Source of the DNA: Epiperipatus broadwayi
Lineage: Eukaryota > Onychophora > Udeonychophora > Euonychophora > Peripatidae
Reading direction: 5' to 3'
DNA length: 64,000 nucleotides
NCBI GenBank assembly: GCA_028023455.1
Contig: JAQFVV010013312.1
Location: forward strand, 96,753-160,752
Of this stretch, positions 10,641-23,586 are shown one piece after another. Position numbers and translations under genes: made by a program. The notes under the pieces were generated by a model, which had not been told where the DNA came from, ran no database searches, and saw only the letters and a program-made list of their open reading frames with translations. Positions within the stretch are counted from its first letter, which is position 1, and each line of letters opens with the position of its first letter.

Positions 10641-13004
10641 CTTTTTTGATAACACCATGTATTATTTTCTATTATATACATCATACAACTGTGAAAACAT
10701 TATATATATATATATATATTATTCCAAATAAGGGTAAATAATAAAATAAATTCCAATATAAACTTAAATCAATAATAGTACTTTCAGTTATTTTCATAAT
10801 CATTTTATTTTTTTTTTTTTTTTCAATTTAAGGATAGTTGAGGCAGGGTAAGAAATTAACTGAAAATATTGGATATGATAGTTAATTGCCATTATACTTA
10901 TTATTTTTATTGTTATAAATATAAATACAAGCTTTTACACAGTTTAATAGATTTAAATGATAGAAATTTAATAAGTAGGGTTAAACATTATTTAATGAAA
11001 CAAAGTATCAAAAATAAATATCACAAACTGAAATTATATCATCTAGTAAATGTATTTGTTTGAAACACCTTAAGATAAAAGTGAATCATCTTTATTATTT
11101 AAATTTTATAACAATTGTAATTCATACCATTATTCATAAGAAACAGTATTGAAGGTATAACAACTTTATAAATATACTCAGAAAGGCTTGGTTATAAGAA
11201 AAAGATTATTTTCTTTTGTTTTAAATCATTCAGTAATTAACTCTTCCCATTGTTTTTTAAAGCCCTAGGAGCAAGTCCAATTTATTTTTTGCAATATATT
11301 ATTTTTACAGTTAAATCATTATTGTATATCACATTTTGACGATCTTTATGTTATTAATTAGAAATTCAAGCTTACAAATGAAAATCATTTTAAAATATAA
11401 TAACTGAACTTTGCAAATGTAAAAGAAAGTAAGTGAAATGCAAAAGAAAAAATAATAACTTTTTTTTCATAATAGGTCATTACCATATTACCAAGCAAAA
11501 AATCTTAACTTATTCTTTTTCTTAAATTCCATTTTTAAAATCATAATTTATTGTTCAGATGCCATAAAGCAATGAAATTATATTTTAAAATGTGAAATTT
11601 CACTTAATATGAATTTTACTTAAATGTTCTTTATTCAAACTAAGTTTATTTGATACTTCAAATATCAGAATGATAACTTTGTGAATTAATAATGCTAATT
11701 TTGTTATTACATATATTTTACTGATGTTTGTAAAATTTGCATAAAATTTATTTTTTTGTATGTTGTTAGAGAGACTATTTTTTATATAAAGGCAAGCTGG
11801 TTTTCATTTATAACACATTTGTATTTGGCTAACATTCATGCCACCTTAATCTTTTTTCTTTAACCATCCCTTTTATTGCACATAATATCCACTTTAAAGA
11901 GAGCAAATTCATGTCCTGACAATGTTTCAAAATTATCTAAGAGTATTTACTGCTTCTTTTTACCCTGTTATACATGAAGTTCTGTTGGCCTGTCATGTGG
12001 ACAGGTTTCTCTTGTTTCTCTATAATATTCATTTGAGCATTTAATATTTCTGCTCTTGGTTTTAGAGATCATTTGGTGCAAAGCCTCCTAGTTAATTTAT
12101 CCTCAGAATAATTCAATGACCAGAAACTTATATTACATTTTCTCTGCACATGTTTTTGATTTACTAAGTTATCGTTGGCACATATGGAAAGCTAAATCAC
12201 TTTTTCCTCATTGGATATTGTGTTCTTTATTTTGTTGTAGAATTTTTCTATCATGTAATTAATTTTCATGAGGTTATTCTCCATGTTTATTTAGATCTTT
12301 GGTGTATATGTGTCTATAATCTTGCAAAAATAAATTGCAATATCATTGATGAATCCATGCATTTTCATGCATTTCAAACATAAACTTAATTTTATCATAA
12401 TTATAGTTTTATTACTTTATCTTTTTATAAGCAAACATTTTCAAATAAAATTTAATTGATATCTAGTATTTTTTGGTTTAAAATAAATATTTCACAAATA
12501 TGATGCATAAATAAGCATAAATACACAGATAAACAAGATAAATGAACTTTTTTTTTTCTGAAGTAATAAAAGTAAAAAAAAACCTCACTCTCAAAACATG
12601 AGAATGAAGAATTTAGTAATCAGTGAATTTTCCGTTTTTTTGTCCCATTATATTATCAATCATTGATATTTCTCTCATCTAAATGACACATCTTCAGAAT
12701 TTTTAAATTAATACGTCAATATAATTATTAGTTTCAGTTTTTGCCATTAAATGAATGTAATACTGAAAAAATGACAATATAAAGAGTGGCAAAAAAAAAA
12801 CAACAACAACAACAACAACACAATAGCCTCACCATCAGATTTGATAAAACAAATAACGTATAGACAAATATATTTATTTGGTGACAATTTCAGTTTGCAA
12901 TTGTTTTTATAATTGGTACTTTGTTCATCACATCATAGAGAGTGAAAATTATTTAAGCATACATAGAAAATTTTAAATCAATTTTATTGAATATATTTGT
13001 AAAC
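10641..13004. other. No recognisable gene; AT-rich with short simple repeats
   Basis: Interval downstream of the last exon seen (13331) of the prolyl hydroxylase gene. It contains short (TA)n runs near 10700, a T-run at 10808-10823 and (CAA)n at 12799-12820. No further exon of the host gene could be recognised, although one more coding exon would be expected. Confidence 0.5.
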
Positions 13005-13234
13005 TAATATAGGCGCTATTGGCACCTGACCGCAAAGCTACTTTTTACTTAAAAATAAAATAAAATTATATTACTCTGCTTGCGCTTTCAAGAGACCTGT
13101 TCTCATCTTCATAGCTCTGAGTGAAGTATGAAGATGAGAGCAGATCTCTTGAAAACGTTAGCAGAGTAATATAATTTTATTTTATTTTAAAGTAAAAATA
13201 GCTTTGCGGTCAAGTGCCAATAGCGCCTATATTA
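13005..13234. mobile_element. Foldback element, about 230 bp, with arms of about 100 bases
   Basis: The outer arm TAATATAGGCGCTATTGGCA is mirrored by TGCCAATAGCGCCTATATTA at the right end, and the complementarity continues inward to the centre near 13120 (GAAGATGAGAGCAGATCTCT on one side and its near complement on the other). The arms carry a few mismatches. No ORF is present. It could be a MITE or an inverted pair of retroelement termini. The pattern GAAGATGAGA...CTCTTGAAA resembles a hammerhead-type terminus but lacks an intact CTGATGA. Confidence 0.75.
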
Positions 13235-13330
13235 TTTTATAAATATAGTTTCGCACGCAAAGTTTTCAATTTAGGTTAGAATTACAACGTCATATATATA
13301 TATATATATTGAAATGAAATAAAATATTAC

Positions 13331-13427
13331 CCCATTTTACTCCTAGTAATACTGGACAACCTCCATGAAATGTATAAGGATTCCCTCTTCCAGACTTTAA
13401 GAGATTATACCAAAATACAGCAGAACC
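13331..13427 (-). CDS. Prolyl 4-hydroxylase alpha subunit, exon with distal iron His and 2-oxoglutarate Lys (exon D)
   Basis: On the minus strand this reads GSAVFWYNLLKSG, then TFHGGCPVLLGVKW, the C-terminal part of the catalytic dioxygenase domain of collagen prolyl 4-hydroxylase alpha subunits. The His in TFHGGCPVL corresponds to the third iron ligand, and the Lys in GVKW to the residue that binds the 2-oxoglutarate carboxylate. The exon is flanked by AATAG (acceptor) and GTAATA (donor). It is 97 bases long and ends one base into a codon, fitting the Val that normally follows KW. It joins in phase to exon C at 21340-21408 across a 7.9-kb intron. The expected last exon (family ending about NKW...RPC) was not found and is probably beyond position 1 or unrecognised. 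The enzyme acts in the endoplasmic reticulum on procollagen-like substrates. Confidence 0.88.
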
Positions 13428-13549
13428 CTATTAACAATTATAAAATGTTGGTTAGAAGTAAATATATTAAATTCAATATACTACAAATAGATTGCATAAA
13501 TAAAGATAAAATTTATATTTTAAATAAAAAGTTCCATTAAAATTGATTT

Positions 13550-14215
13550 CAAACCACTAAACATCACATGATCATTATCTCTTATGCTAGCACATAACTG
13601 TTATTAAACAGGCAAAACGCTCATACAATAGTGCCACCCTGTGCCAACCCGAGTAATCATCGGATGCCAGAAGGACTGTGCATAAAATCCCCATGTAGTG
13701 CCTACTCATCCAATATTGCCAGACTAGTTTCTGGCTTGTGGCCTTCATCAGCGAGGCGCCTTGGATTAGGATCTAATGCAACCCTCTGGCAGCCACCTTT
13801 TATCTCTACTTAACTACAAAACTATGAGAATAAAATTGAAAACACAATATTTTCAATCTAAGCTCAATAGCTTATATAGTCATATGGGTCTGAACTCAAT
13901 TCAGCACCCATACAATTTGGTGTCTTTGGTTCTTTAACAACTACAGCCACCACTATCTTATTAGGCAGGATTAGTGTTAAACCACTAAACATCACAGTGC
14001 TCTTAGATTCAAAGCTCCTCACTGACCAAAGCCACATGCCAGAAACTAGTCTGGGGATATTGGATGAGTAGGCACTAGATAAGGATTTTATGCACAAGCC
14101 TTATGGCATCCATTGATTATTCTGGTCGGTACAGGGTGGTACTACTGTATGGAGAGTTTTGCCTTGTTTAATAACAATTATATGCTAGTATAAGAGATGG
14201 TGATCATGTGAAACT
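13550..14215. mobile_element. Family C repeat, inverted pair with ORF remnant
   Basis: The left part (about 13550-13960) is a minus-strand copy and the right part (about 13970-14215) a plus-strand copy of the same 3' region. The minus-strand copy begins with a coding tail that ends PKTPNCMGAELSSDPYDYIS-Y-stop at 13864. The same tail occurs at about 35600-35668. Its 3' region has CTGATGAAGGCCACAAGCCA followed by GAAACTAGTC (minus strand, about 13716-13745), a hammerhead-like core. Both ends share the sequence near GTTTTGCCTGTTTAATAACA. The inverted arrangement recalls Penelope-like insertions, but the protein is not recognised. Confidence 0.65.
13716..13745 (-). ncRNA. Hammerhead-ribozyme-like motif (family C)
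   Basis: The minus strand has exact CTGATGA, then AGGC-CACAA-GCCA as a short stem II (3 bp GGC/GCC after an A-A mismatch), then GAAAC, TA and GTC. All three core boxes are in the right order, and stem III is minimal. Related copies at about 14030-14055, 35805-35835 and 47770-47800 have one or two changes in box 1. This is inferred from pattern only. Confidence 0.45.
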
Positions 14216-17200
14216 TAGATGATGTGATTTTAGTGGACATATTCATATAAGAAAATATGGTTGTGTATTTGAAAAAAAAAATAGATATACTTCAATGATT
14301 CTCAATTGTGGATTTGAAATTTAAACACTTAGCACAAAAATAGTAAAAAGACATGAAGAACTCAACAAAACTTGTAGTCATTTATTATTGGGAATAATAA
14401 AAATAAATAAAAAGTGAACGTTTGAGGTGAGAACAAATTAATAAGGAATTACGAGAACAAATTTGGAACTAGAGAAGAAGATGCTGCTTGAAGAAATAAT
14501 ATTATACAGTCAGTTGGATTCTAAAACCTGACTCACGAGATTTTAAATGATATAGAAAGATACAATATGTGATATAGATAGTTGAATAGAGAAGAATGTT
14601 GTTTTGATGTTAAAAAAAAATTATATAATATAAACTATTTTGATTTAACTTTATGGAGATAATATAATATAAATAATTATAAGATGTTCATAAAATCCTT
14701 TTCAATTAAGGAATCTGTACACTCCACATGAAATAATCATATTACGTATAAATTGGCTGAATTTAAAACATTTTTATTAAGTAGAATGATAAATTATCCA
14801 ATATTAAAATATATGCTAATGAATTACTGAATGTAGAATTTATAATATGAAAGTTATTTTATATAGATTATATAAATTTATATATAGATAGATGAAGAAA
14901 AATATTGAAGAGGAAACTTGGAATTTGTTGCCATATGTAACTAATAGAATGTGTTGTATGTTTGCACCACTGGTTTCTTTCCATTTTTATGTTGCATTTA
15001 ACGTAGGATCAAATAAAGGAAAAGATGTTGATAAAGTCATTAACAATGATAATGTACATAAAGTGACATGAGTGGATCTACTTATATTTGTTGCTTCAAA
15101 TATGAATTGAAAAAGTGACATAGTGAACAATATAATTATATTAACATAACTTTGAAACGATAGTGTTGCATGACATTAATGAGATATTTTTAAAAAGTTT
15201 TAATTGCAAAATGCTATTTAGCATGATAGTCGTGTTAGCCATTATTAATTTTTATATATTCGTATTGTATATATTGATATTTTAAATATTGTAGAGTTTA
15301 TTGCAGTGTATTAAACCGATGCATGAATTAATATCTTGTTAACTAACAACATCATATCACTTTATCTTAAACTGGCATATTTAAATCAAAGCAATTATAG
15401 ATTTGAAAGAGTGAACTTAAAATATATATGATGTACTAATGCAAAAACAACATTCTTTAATGCTTAAGGGGTACATTTTGAAGAAAACTTTTAGTACAGG
15501 TAATTTGAAATACTCATATATCGTAATGATTATGGCCCTGATCAAATATATAAGTTCACTGAAATATTTAACAAATTTTCTCTGAAAGATGGATATCTGC
15601 ACTTCTTTTTGGGTATCTAATAAAAGGTTAGGTATCAGAAGTAGTGAACATGGGTGTAATACATAATACAAATAAAATGACCCTTAATTACAAAACTTTT
15701 TATTATGTATATGAAATACTAATACAAAAAGAAACAATACACCGTTAGTAGAACATAAAGACTGAATTGTTTATAAAACAAGCTAAACAAAATTATTATT
15801 GTAAATAACCCAAATTTATTAAGTAGGCAATTAAAATTTTATCATAATCTTATCTGATATTGGAAAATTTTTATTTTTATTTAGGTAAAAAACTTATTAA
15901 AAAAATTATGTTTAGCATAAAATGTAGCCTACTAGATAATAAATTACTTAACAATGGATATTAAAATAAATATAAAGTTTACAGAATAATTACCCGAAGT
16001 AGTTTTAGATTTAACTACTACTTACTCCCACAGTTGTTATCTCACAAGCCTGTTTATTTCTTGGAGAAATAAATGGTTTATTCCCATCAACAATAAGAAT
16101 ACAAAATGGGCTATTGCTTTAGATTTTGCTTTGATTAAAATATAAAAGCCAGGGATGTGTGTTGACGATTAATAAATTATTAACATATTTTAAAATTTTA
16201 TTATAATATTATTACTAAAAGCAACATTTAGCGCAAGTATTTATTTTTTCTACATCCAGTTATTTCATCAATAGATTAAGAAAATTGAATTAGGAATTAT
16301 AATTCATTTTTATACGTAAAACAATACCCAACTGAAGCATCATTTACAATTTACATTAAATAGTGTTGAATTTAACAATAATTTATGGACTAAATACAGC
16401 TGTTTAATAAAGCAGTATCATAAAATTACGATTCAATTTGAATAAAAAGTTCTAATTAATTAATATCTTGGGCTGGACTAATAGATGAGTTAGTAAGACC
16501 ACTGCTTCAAGCATCACATTTGATGACCAAAATGTATGGAAATCATCTTGGCGGATATGATGATTAAATATATCATTTAAACTCTGTAGTTTATAATTAA
16601 TCAAACAATAAATAAGATTAGTCAACTAGATGTAGAATTCATGTCCAATTTAAAAGAATATCCCTCCCTTTATTTTATGAAAGAATTCATTTCTATACAC
16701 CAACTTTTAGTTCTCTTTGAATTTGCTTATTTTCTAAACAATATTTTAACTAAATGTAATTATTGCTAGATGAAAAGAGTGTATTTAAAACAATAAATTA
16801 TGAAGAATCTCATAAGTTAATAGCTGTAAAATGTCTCAGGTTACATCCCCACAGTCACGATAATCTAATAAATTCTAGATATGAATGCCAACTGTGATAA
16901 TAAATAAACTGTGTTAAAATAAGAATTCCTGTTACTCATAAAATATCAGTTAATCGAAATCTAGTTATTGTTTTCTATGCAAATAGTCTTTTTCTGCTAC
17001 TTACATTTTTGTCTGCAATCACTTATCTTATTGTATGATTCAGTTACTCATAGCATCAGATATCACTTGATATTTACAGTGACAATGGGGTTATGTGTCT
17101 ATACAACATTTGTATCGTTCTACTAAGCAAGGCATACCTGAATTCATCATTCCAATTTCCGTTTTTTAGTTAAAACCTCAATAATAAAGCAAGCAGTCAA

Positions 17201-17600
17201 CAGGACAAGTATTTAATGCAGGCAGTTCTTAATTATCATCTTTGTTAGAAGCAGTAAACTCACTAACGAATCACCTTGAAACGAGATTTTTGTGAGATAG
17301 GTTTGTCTGGTAAATATTGTATGTTTTAACAATCCTATTTAAGAATTCATCTATCTACCATGGAACAATCTAAAATATGTGATCTGCTATGGCAGATCTC
17401 ATAGTCTGGTGAGGTTGTTGCACCTGGTGAATGAATTATTAAAGTCAGAGGAAATAATAACAACCAATATCAATAGCAAAAGTAAAAGTTGGAAACGATT
17501 ATAATACTAAACGAAAGAATTATGCAATATATTATTTTAAATATAGTTACATGTAATGGAAAAATATTAGTTGATGAAAATTATTCATGACCAGTACCGA
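14216..17600. other. Intron C-D, no recognisable gene
   Basis: AT-rich intronic sequence of the prolyl hydroxylase gene. Short frames such as 15417-15671 (minus) have no motif and no support. A segment at about 16015-16080 has splice-like edges on the minus strand (donor GTAAGT) but its translation does not match the host protein. Confidence 0.5.
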
Positions 17601-17659
17601 TAAGCTTTCATGATTCAAGATTTATGTTTATTTCGTAGTGAAACTCACTCTCAGAGGAA

Positions 17660-17662
<3 letters not shown>

Positions 17663-17756
<94 letters not shown>

Positions 17757-17769
17757 TATATATATATAA
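17663..17769. repeat. (TA)n microsatellite
   Basis: About 107 bases of TA dinucleotide, with one interruption near the 3' end. Confidence 0.97.
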
Positions 17770-18599
17770 TATTTTGTTGGAAAAATGAGTCAATCAGTGA
17801 AAAGAATGTTTGTGATAGTAGATTTACTGTGAAGGTCTATTTAATACTTCAATTATTGGAATTCCTCATTATATAAATGAACCACAATGAGTGTTAAAAC
17901 TTGCACTAATGCTTATTTTATTACTGCCTATCCTTTAAGTTTACATTCAGAAAATATCAAAAAAGGAAAGCTTTAATTTCTTTTGAATAAGACGATTACA
18001 GCAATACCATTAAAATATTGGATTTATGGTTGTTGGAGAAGTTTAGTATACATGTTAGTATAAATAGTAGACTTTGACCAAAAGTTATTAGAAAAAAAAA
18101 GTACTAAGATTGTTAATTTAAATGGTTTGTTATTATTAAATTTTTGGCAATATATGCATTGAATATCAGCAACACTGACAGAAATAGCAATTAGTAGATT
18201 ACATTCTAGTTAGGAGTCAGAATACAAGAGTCCTCATACTGTAAGCACAGATTGTTGGACGGATCATAGTCCATACCCACCAATATTAAGTGATAATTGT
18301 ATTAAAATAAATATTAGTTCAATCATATCCCCAAGAAAATTCATGTTTTTCTAAAAAAAGTCTACTATATATCTCAATTTTAATTGCTATTATACATTAC
18401 AATTGCTAAAGTGAATTGTCAGGACAATTGTATTACTGATGCATGAAATTCTGTTCAGAAATGTACAATAGAAACAAGTAAATATATTCATGAGTTTACT
18501 AAAAATAAGAATCATTACATGTTTTGTGACACTGATTATATTATTGTTGAATTGATTAAAAGCTAACATGTGACTTTTTTTTTTGCTTAGCAGAGTAAT

Positions 18600-20420
18600 A
18601 AATTAAATATGGAACAAAATGATAAATATAAAGATAGGAAGACACAAGTTCAACGACCAATTGGAAAGCTTAAAACTGATGGGTAAATTAAAACTGCAAA
18701 TCAGATGCAAACTTTTGTTAGTTGATCATGTTCATTCTAGATATTTTTATGATGCATTGAAAGAGAGATATTGACCTGACAAGCAGTATCACAATCCTAC
18801 TAAATCCAGCAATAGCTTCTTCTTATAGGATGGCAATGCCATTTTGAACAGGTGAAAGAAATATTTCAATATTCTTTCGAATAATGATATATGAATTTAG
18901 TTGGTAACTTTAAGGCTATATTCATTTTATTTATCTATTTCAATTTGAATAAATATATTCAGCTTAGTGAAACAAAACAGTTCATTGTAATTTTAAAAAT
19001 GGAAAAGGTGCAGTTCCTGAAGAAATAGAAGTTTTGAAATATATGAATGCTAGCAACAAATGTTTTTTGATATTTTCAGGAATATATGGACACATAATAT
19101 TTTTATTACAATTTAAAAAAAATATATTGCAATAATTTCCGTGATATATTACAATTTTAGACTACATCAAAATATTTTCAAAAATGTGTTTTTAAAATAG
19201 TTTCTTTAATAGATGAATGGTTGCCAGAGACTCTGTATAATTTTATAAAATCAACCAGCACTATAGAATTTTTTTTGTTTTCAAGTAAATGCAAAAAAAG
19301 TGTTAGGGACAAAGAAATAATTTATATATTGGTTTTATTGATTTCATTAAGATGTTTGAACCAGCAACAGGATAGCTATATTATCATTTGAAATAACTTG
19401 GTTGTCTATTTAAGTTTATTTGTATTATACAGATTCCATATGATGGATCATTGAAATGAACTTTGATGTTAAACAAGGATATTTATTTGCTCCAATATTA
19501 TTTTCGATTTTATAACGGTTGTCTTTAAAATTGTTTATAGGCTGTTAAATCAAATAGAGTAACAAAATATGATGCAGGTTTGATGATGGGACTGCCTGTT
19601 TGAATCATTAAAAATAAAACAAAAACTTTATTCTCTTGCATTCGGCATAGGTTGAAGTAAAGAAGGGTTCCCCTCTTTTCTTCCATAGCATAAGTTTGTC
19701 GTTAAACACCAGTAGGGATCCCTGCTATCGCATTTTACACGCATATCAGCCTCGGTAAATATTATTTACAGTATGTTATTGTAAATAAGTCAATTATTTT
19801 ATATAGCGTGATGTCTTTTACAAACTGTTTGGCCATTTAATTAATGTTCAAAAACTAAAAATCTTTGTAAGATTGTGAAGGAAGAAAAATCCTCTCCACA
19901 CTTAATCAAAGGTAATCATGGTTGTCATTGAGGAATATAAATCACTTTAATATTTTGCTAGTTTTATAAATAAAAGTGTGGATTTACTTATTGAGGTACA
20001 ACGCATATCCCAATATGCTGCTTTTAACAAGTTAAAAGATAAAGTATTTGATCGCAGGAAAATGACTACTGCAATTAAGTTAGCTGTATATAGAGCTGTT
20101 ATTAAGTCTATTTTTTTTGCATAAAAGTGAAAGTTCCATGTCATTTAAAAATGGTTGAAAAATATAAAAAATATAATAGCAATATCATAAAACTTATCTA
20201 TGTGTTTATGAATATGATACGATAATTGTAAAATCACACCTTCTTATGATTGGACATTTAAAACGAATGAAAAGTTCAATACTTTCTAAAAGGTTTATGG
20301 AAAGCTTGAACATTGTTTTCATGAAAAAAGTAAACCAAACTATGTTATAATAATTGTATCAAAGACATTCCAAAGATATATAATGTCAGACAGTTTCCAT
20401 TAGGAAAAAATGGTAGGGAA
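18600..20420 (+). pseudogene. Decayed LINE (non-LTR retrotransposon) reverse transcriptase
   Basis: There is no long frame, but in-order fragments of one RT protein are visible: YFYDALKERY and HNPTKSSN (18740-18810), LYIGFIDFIKMFEPATG (motif A region, about 19321-19375), FDVKQGYLFAPILFSIL (motif B region, about 19460-19515), RFDDGTACLNH (about 19577), AAFNKLKDKVFDRRKMTT through KLAVYRAVIKSIFF (about 20018-20120) and LMIGHLKRMKSSILSKRF (about 20244). The order and spacing match LINE proteins of the type often annotated as jockey- or RTE-like. Many stops and indels make it an old relic inside the host intron. A foreign-looking GC-richer piece at about 19630-19760 interrupts it. Confidence 0.7.
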
Positions 20421-21339
20421 TTGAATACATTGTGAAGCAACAATTAGATACGATTTTGAAGTATTTTAAAAATTATAAATTTTCTACTGAATAAATTATA
20501 AAACAATATAATATACCAAGAAAATATAAAAGTGAATCAAGATGAGAATTCTATTTGGGGAAATAATTATGGTTCACAGATTACTTTGTATAGACATCGT
20601 AACCCCAGTTGTAGATTAATATTTTTCTTTCTTTCATTTCCTTTTTATTTTTTTTCTTCTTGTTGTTAGAGTAACTATACTCCTTTACGAATGGCTGAGT
20701 ATTATTATTGCGATAATTTTTTTTCATTACTTATTATGTTTGCCTTTTTTAGATATTATTCTTGTAGGTAATATTTTAATATTTTTTAAATATATATATA
20801 TTTCTTATTATTTACAAAATATTTATTTTTCTTACTACAGTTATTGCTAGTGAATAAATTTTAATTGTGTCATAATCTTTTGTATATATGTAATCATTAA
20901 AAACCAGTCAACACTTAGACAACTCCAATATCAATATCAATCATCAATTTGTAACTGTTGTCAAGGCAACATTCTTTTAACAATAAGGGTGAAATCAGTC
21001 GTTAGAATTTTTAGGCCAAACCATAATAATATAAATATTTAATTTAATGTATTGTAAATGAATAGATGATTAAACTAGTTTCCTAAAGTATATTAATGAC
21101 TTTTTCCCATTAAATAGTTAAAAACTCTAAGAATTATGCCCCAAATAACTTTGCTTTGATTGTAGTTAATTTCTTAAACGTAAATTACAAAAAAAAAAGC
21201 CTCTATAATAAAAGGGAAAAATAAATTTCTATTTTTAATTAAATAATTATCTTAATCAATGTGGCATAATGAGTTCAACAACATTTACACATAGCAATAA
21301 ATTCATAAAAAAAATATACATTAATATATACATATATAC
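20421..21339. other. Intron C-D, no recognisable gene
   Basis: AT-rich sequence between the LINE relic and exon C. A short A-run lies at 21189-21198. Confidence 0.5.
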
Positions 21340-21408
21340 CTTTGTAGGGAAAACAGTTATTCCAAGATTAGGAAATGACGTTCCGCCTCCAGCAAGCACG
21401 TCAGACAA
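21340..21408 (-). CDS. Prolyl 4-hydroxylase alpha subunit, central catalytic exon (exon C)
   Basis: The 69-base minus-strand exon encodes LSDVLAGGGTSFPN then LGITVFPTK, matching the family signature Y-[LM]-S-D-V-x-x-G-G-x-T-x-F-P of prolyl 4-hydroxylase alpha subunits. Borders are TTTCTAG (acceptor) and GTATAT (donor). Both introns are phase 0, so it joins in frame with exon B (ending ATVLIY) and exon D (starting GSAVFW). Within the double-stranded beta-helix fold it forms the core strands between the HxD motif and the distal His. Base composition is visibly less AT-rich than the surrounding intron, as expected for a conserved exon. Confidence 0.92.
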
Positions 21409-21741
21409 CTAGAAATGATAACACTGACAATTTATAACACTTTCTATGTTTAAAGATATGAATATATCTTTAAATAAATTTAGACAAATGTGTAAAACAT
21501 AAATAGAAACTAGTTAATAGAAAGATAGATGGATGGATGTATAAAAGATGCATAACTGGAATGAGATTAATTGGTAGATGTACATTCAGATAAAAAGTAA
21601 AAATAAAGGCAAACTGTAAAAAAAGACAAAAACATACACATAGATAGATTGACGTAGATACAGATGGATCAAGCAAAATTATATAGCAGTCTTATATATA
21701 AATAAATGGATAGATAGAAAGATAAATATATGAATACATAG

Positions 21742-22965
<1,224 letters not shown>

Positions 22966-23031
22966 ATATATTAGAACGGTTGCTAATCTATCTCCATTCT
23001 CTTCGTGAAATTCAGTATCTGGTAAAACACC
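22966..23031 (-). CDS. Prolyl 4-hydroxylase alpha subunit, exon between HxD and core strands (exon B)
   Basis: The 66-base minus-strand exon encodes GVLPDTEFHEENG then DRLATVLIY. The family has a variable loop here followed by G-x-R-x-A-T-x-[LI]-x-Y. Borders are TTACTAG (acceptor) and GTAAGT (donor, consensus), phase 0 on both sides. It is separated from exon C by 1.56 kb and from exon A by 14.8 kb. The joined reading frame with exons A and C is open and matches the family order. The short variable loop sets this paralogue apart from vertebrate types but does not affect a catalytic residue. Confidence 0.9.
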
Positions 23032-23095
23032 CTAGTAATATAAAATAATTTGCATTAAGTCGCAAGGATTTGTTTTTTTATTTATATATTTACCT

Positions 23096-23282
23096 ATATA
23101 TATATATCTTTTTACTATTTATCTACCTGTCTACCAATCTATCTATCTACCTTTAATCAATCTATCTATATACAATCTATCATCTAATTATCTGCTTGTC
23201 TATCTGTCTGTCTATGTATATGTCCACCTGCTTGCTCACTCACCTACCCATCTACCTACCTATCTATCTATTTACTTATATA
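23096..23282. repeat. Degenerate (TCTA/TCTG/CCTA)n tetranucleotide repeat
   Basis: Units such as TCTA, CCTA and TCTG are repeated with many substitutions. It looks like an ageing relative of the GATA array (complementary unit). Confidence 0.8.
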
Positions 23283-23586
23283 AACGTTTTCATGAAAAAA
23301 AAATATTAGAAAGTCATCATTACCTTTTTCAGCCATTATTAATGCATGCAGAATTCACGTCTGTTTAAATTCAGTCCACTTATTCTTGTATATAGATTCT
23401 TTTTTCCATATTACTTTAATACATTTCATTCATCTAATCATCTAAAAGATGATTTCTTTTAACGTTTTTGCAGTTCATTGTGATCGAATTTGAGACTTCT
23501 TTTGTCCATCTATTATCATATATTCTAGAAATATTTTTAGTCCAGATCCATTTATCTCACTTTGGTCAATAATATATATATATATA

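Noticed and set aside
12000-12110. Possible last exon of the prolyl hydroxylase on the minus strand (frame with YYRETRETCPHDRP)
   Set aside because: It has a Cys near the end as expected, but lacks the NKW and RPC motifs and a good acceptor site.
16015-16080. Minus-strand exon-like piece with donor GTAAGT and frame NKPFISPRNKQACEITTVG
   Set aside because: The product does not fit the position in the hydroxylase, and no acceptor in phase was found.
19630-19760. GC-richer segment inside the LINE relic, considered as a host exon
   Set aside because: No open frame with splice borders in either strand and no similarity to the hydroxylase.
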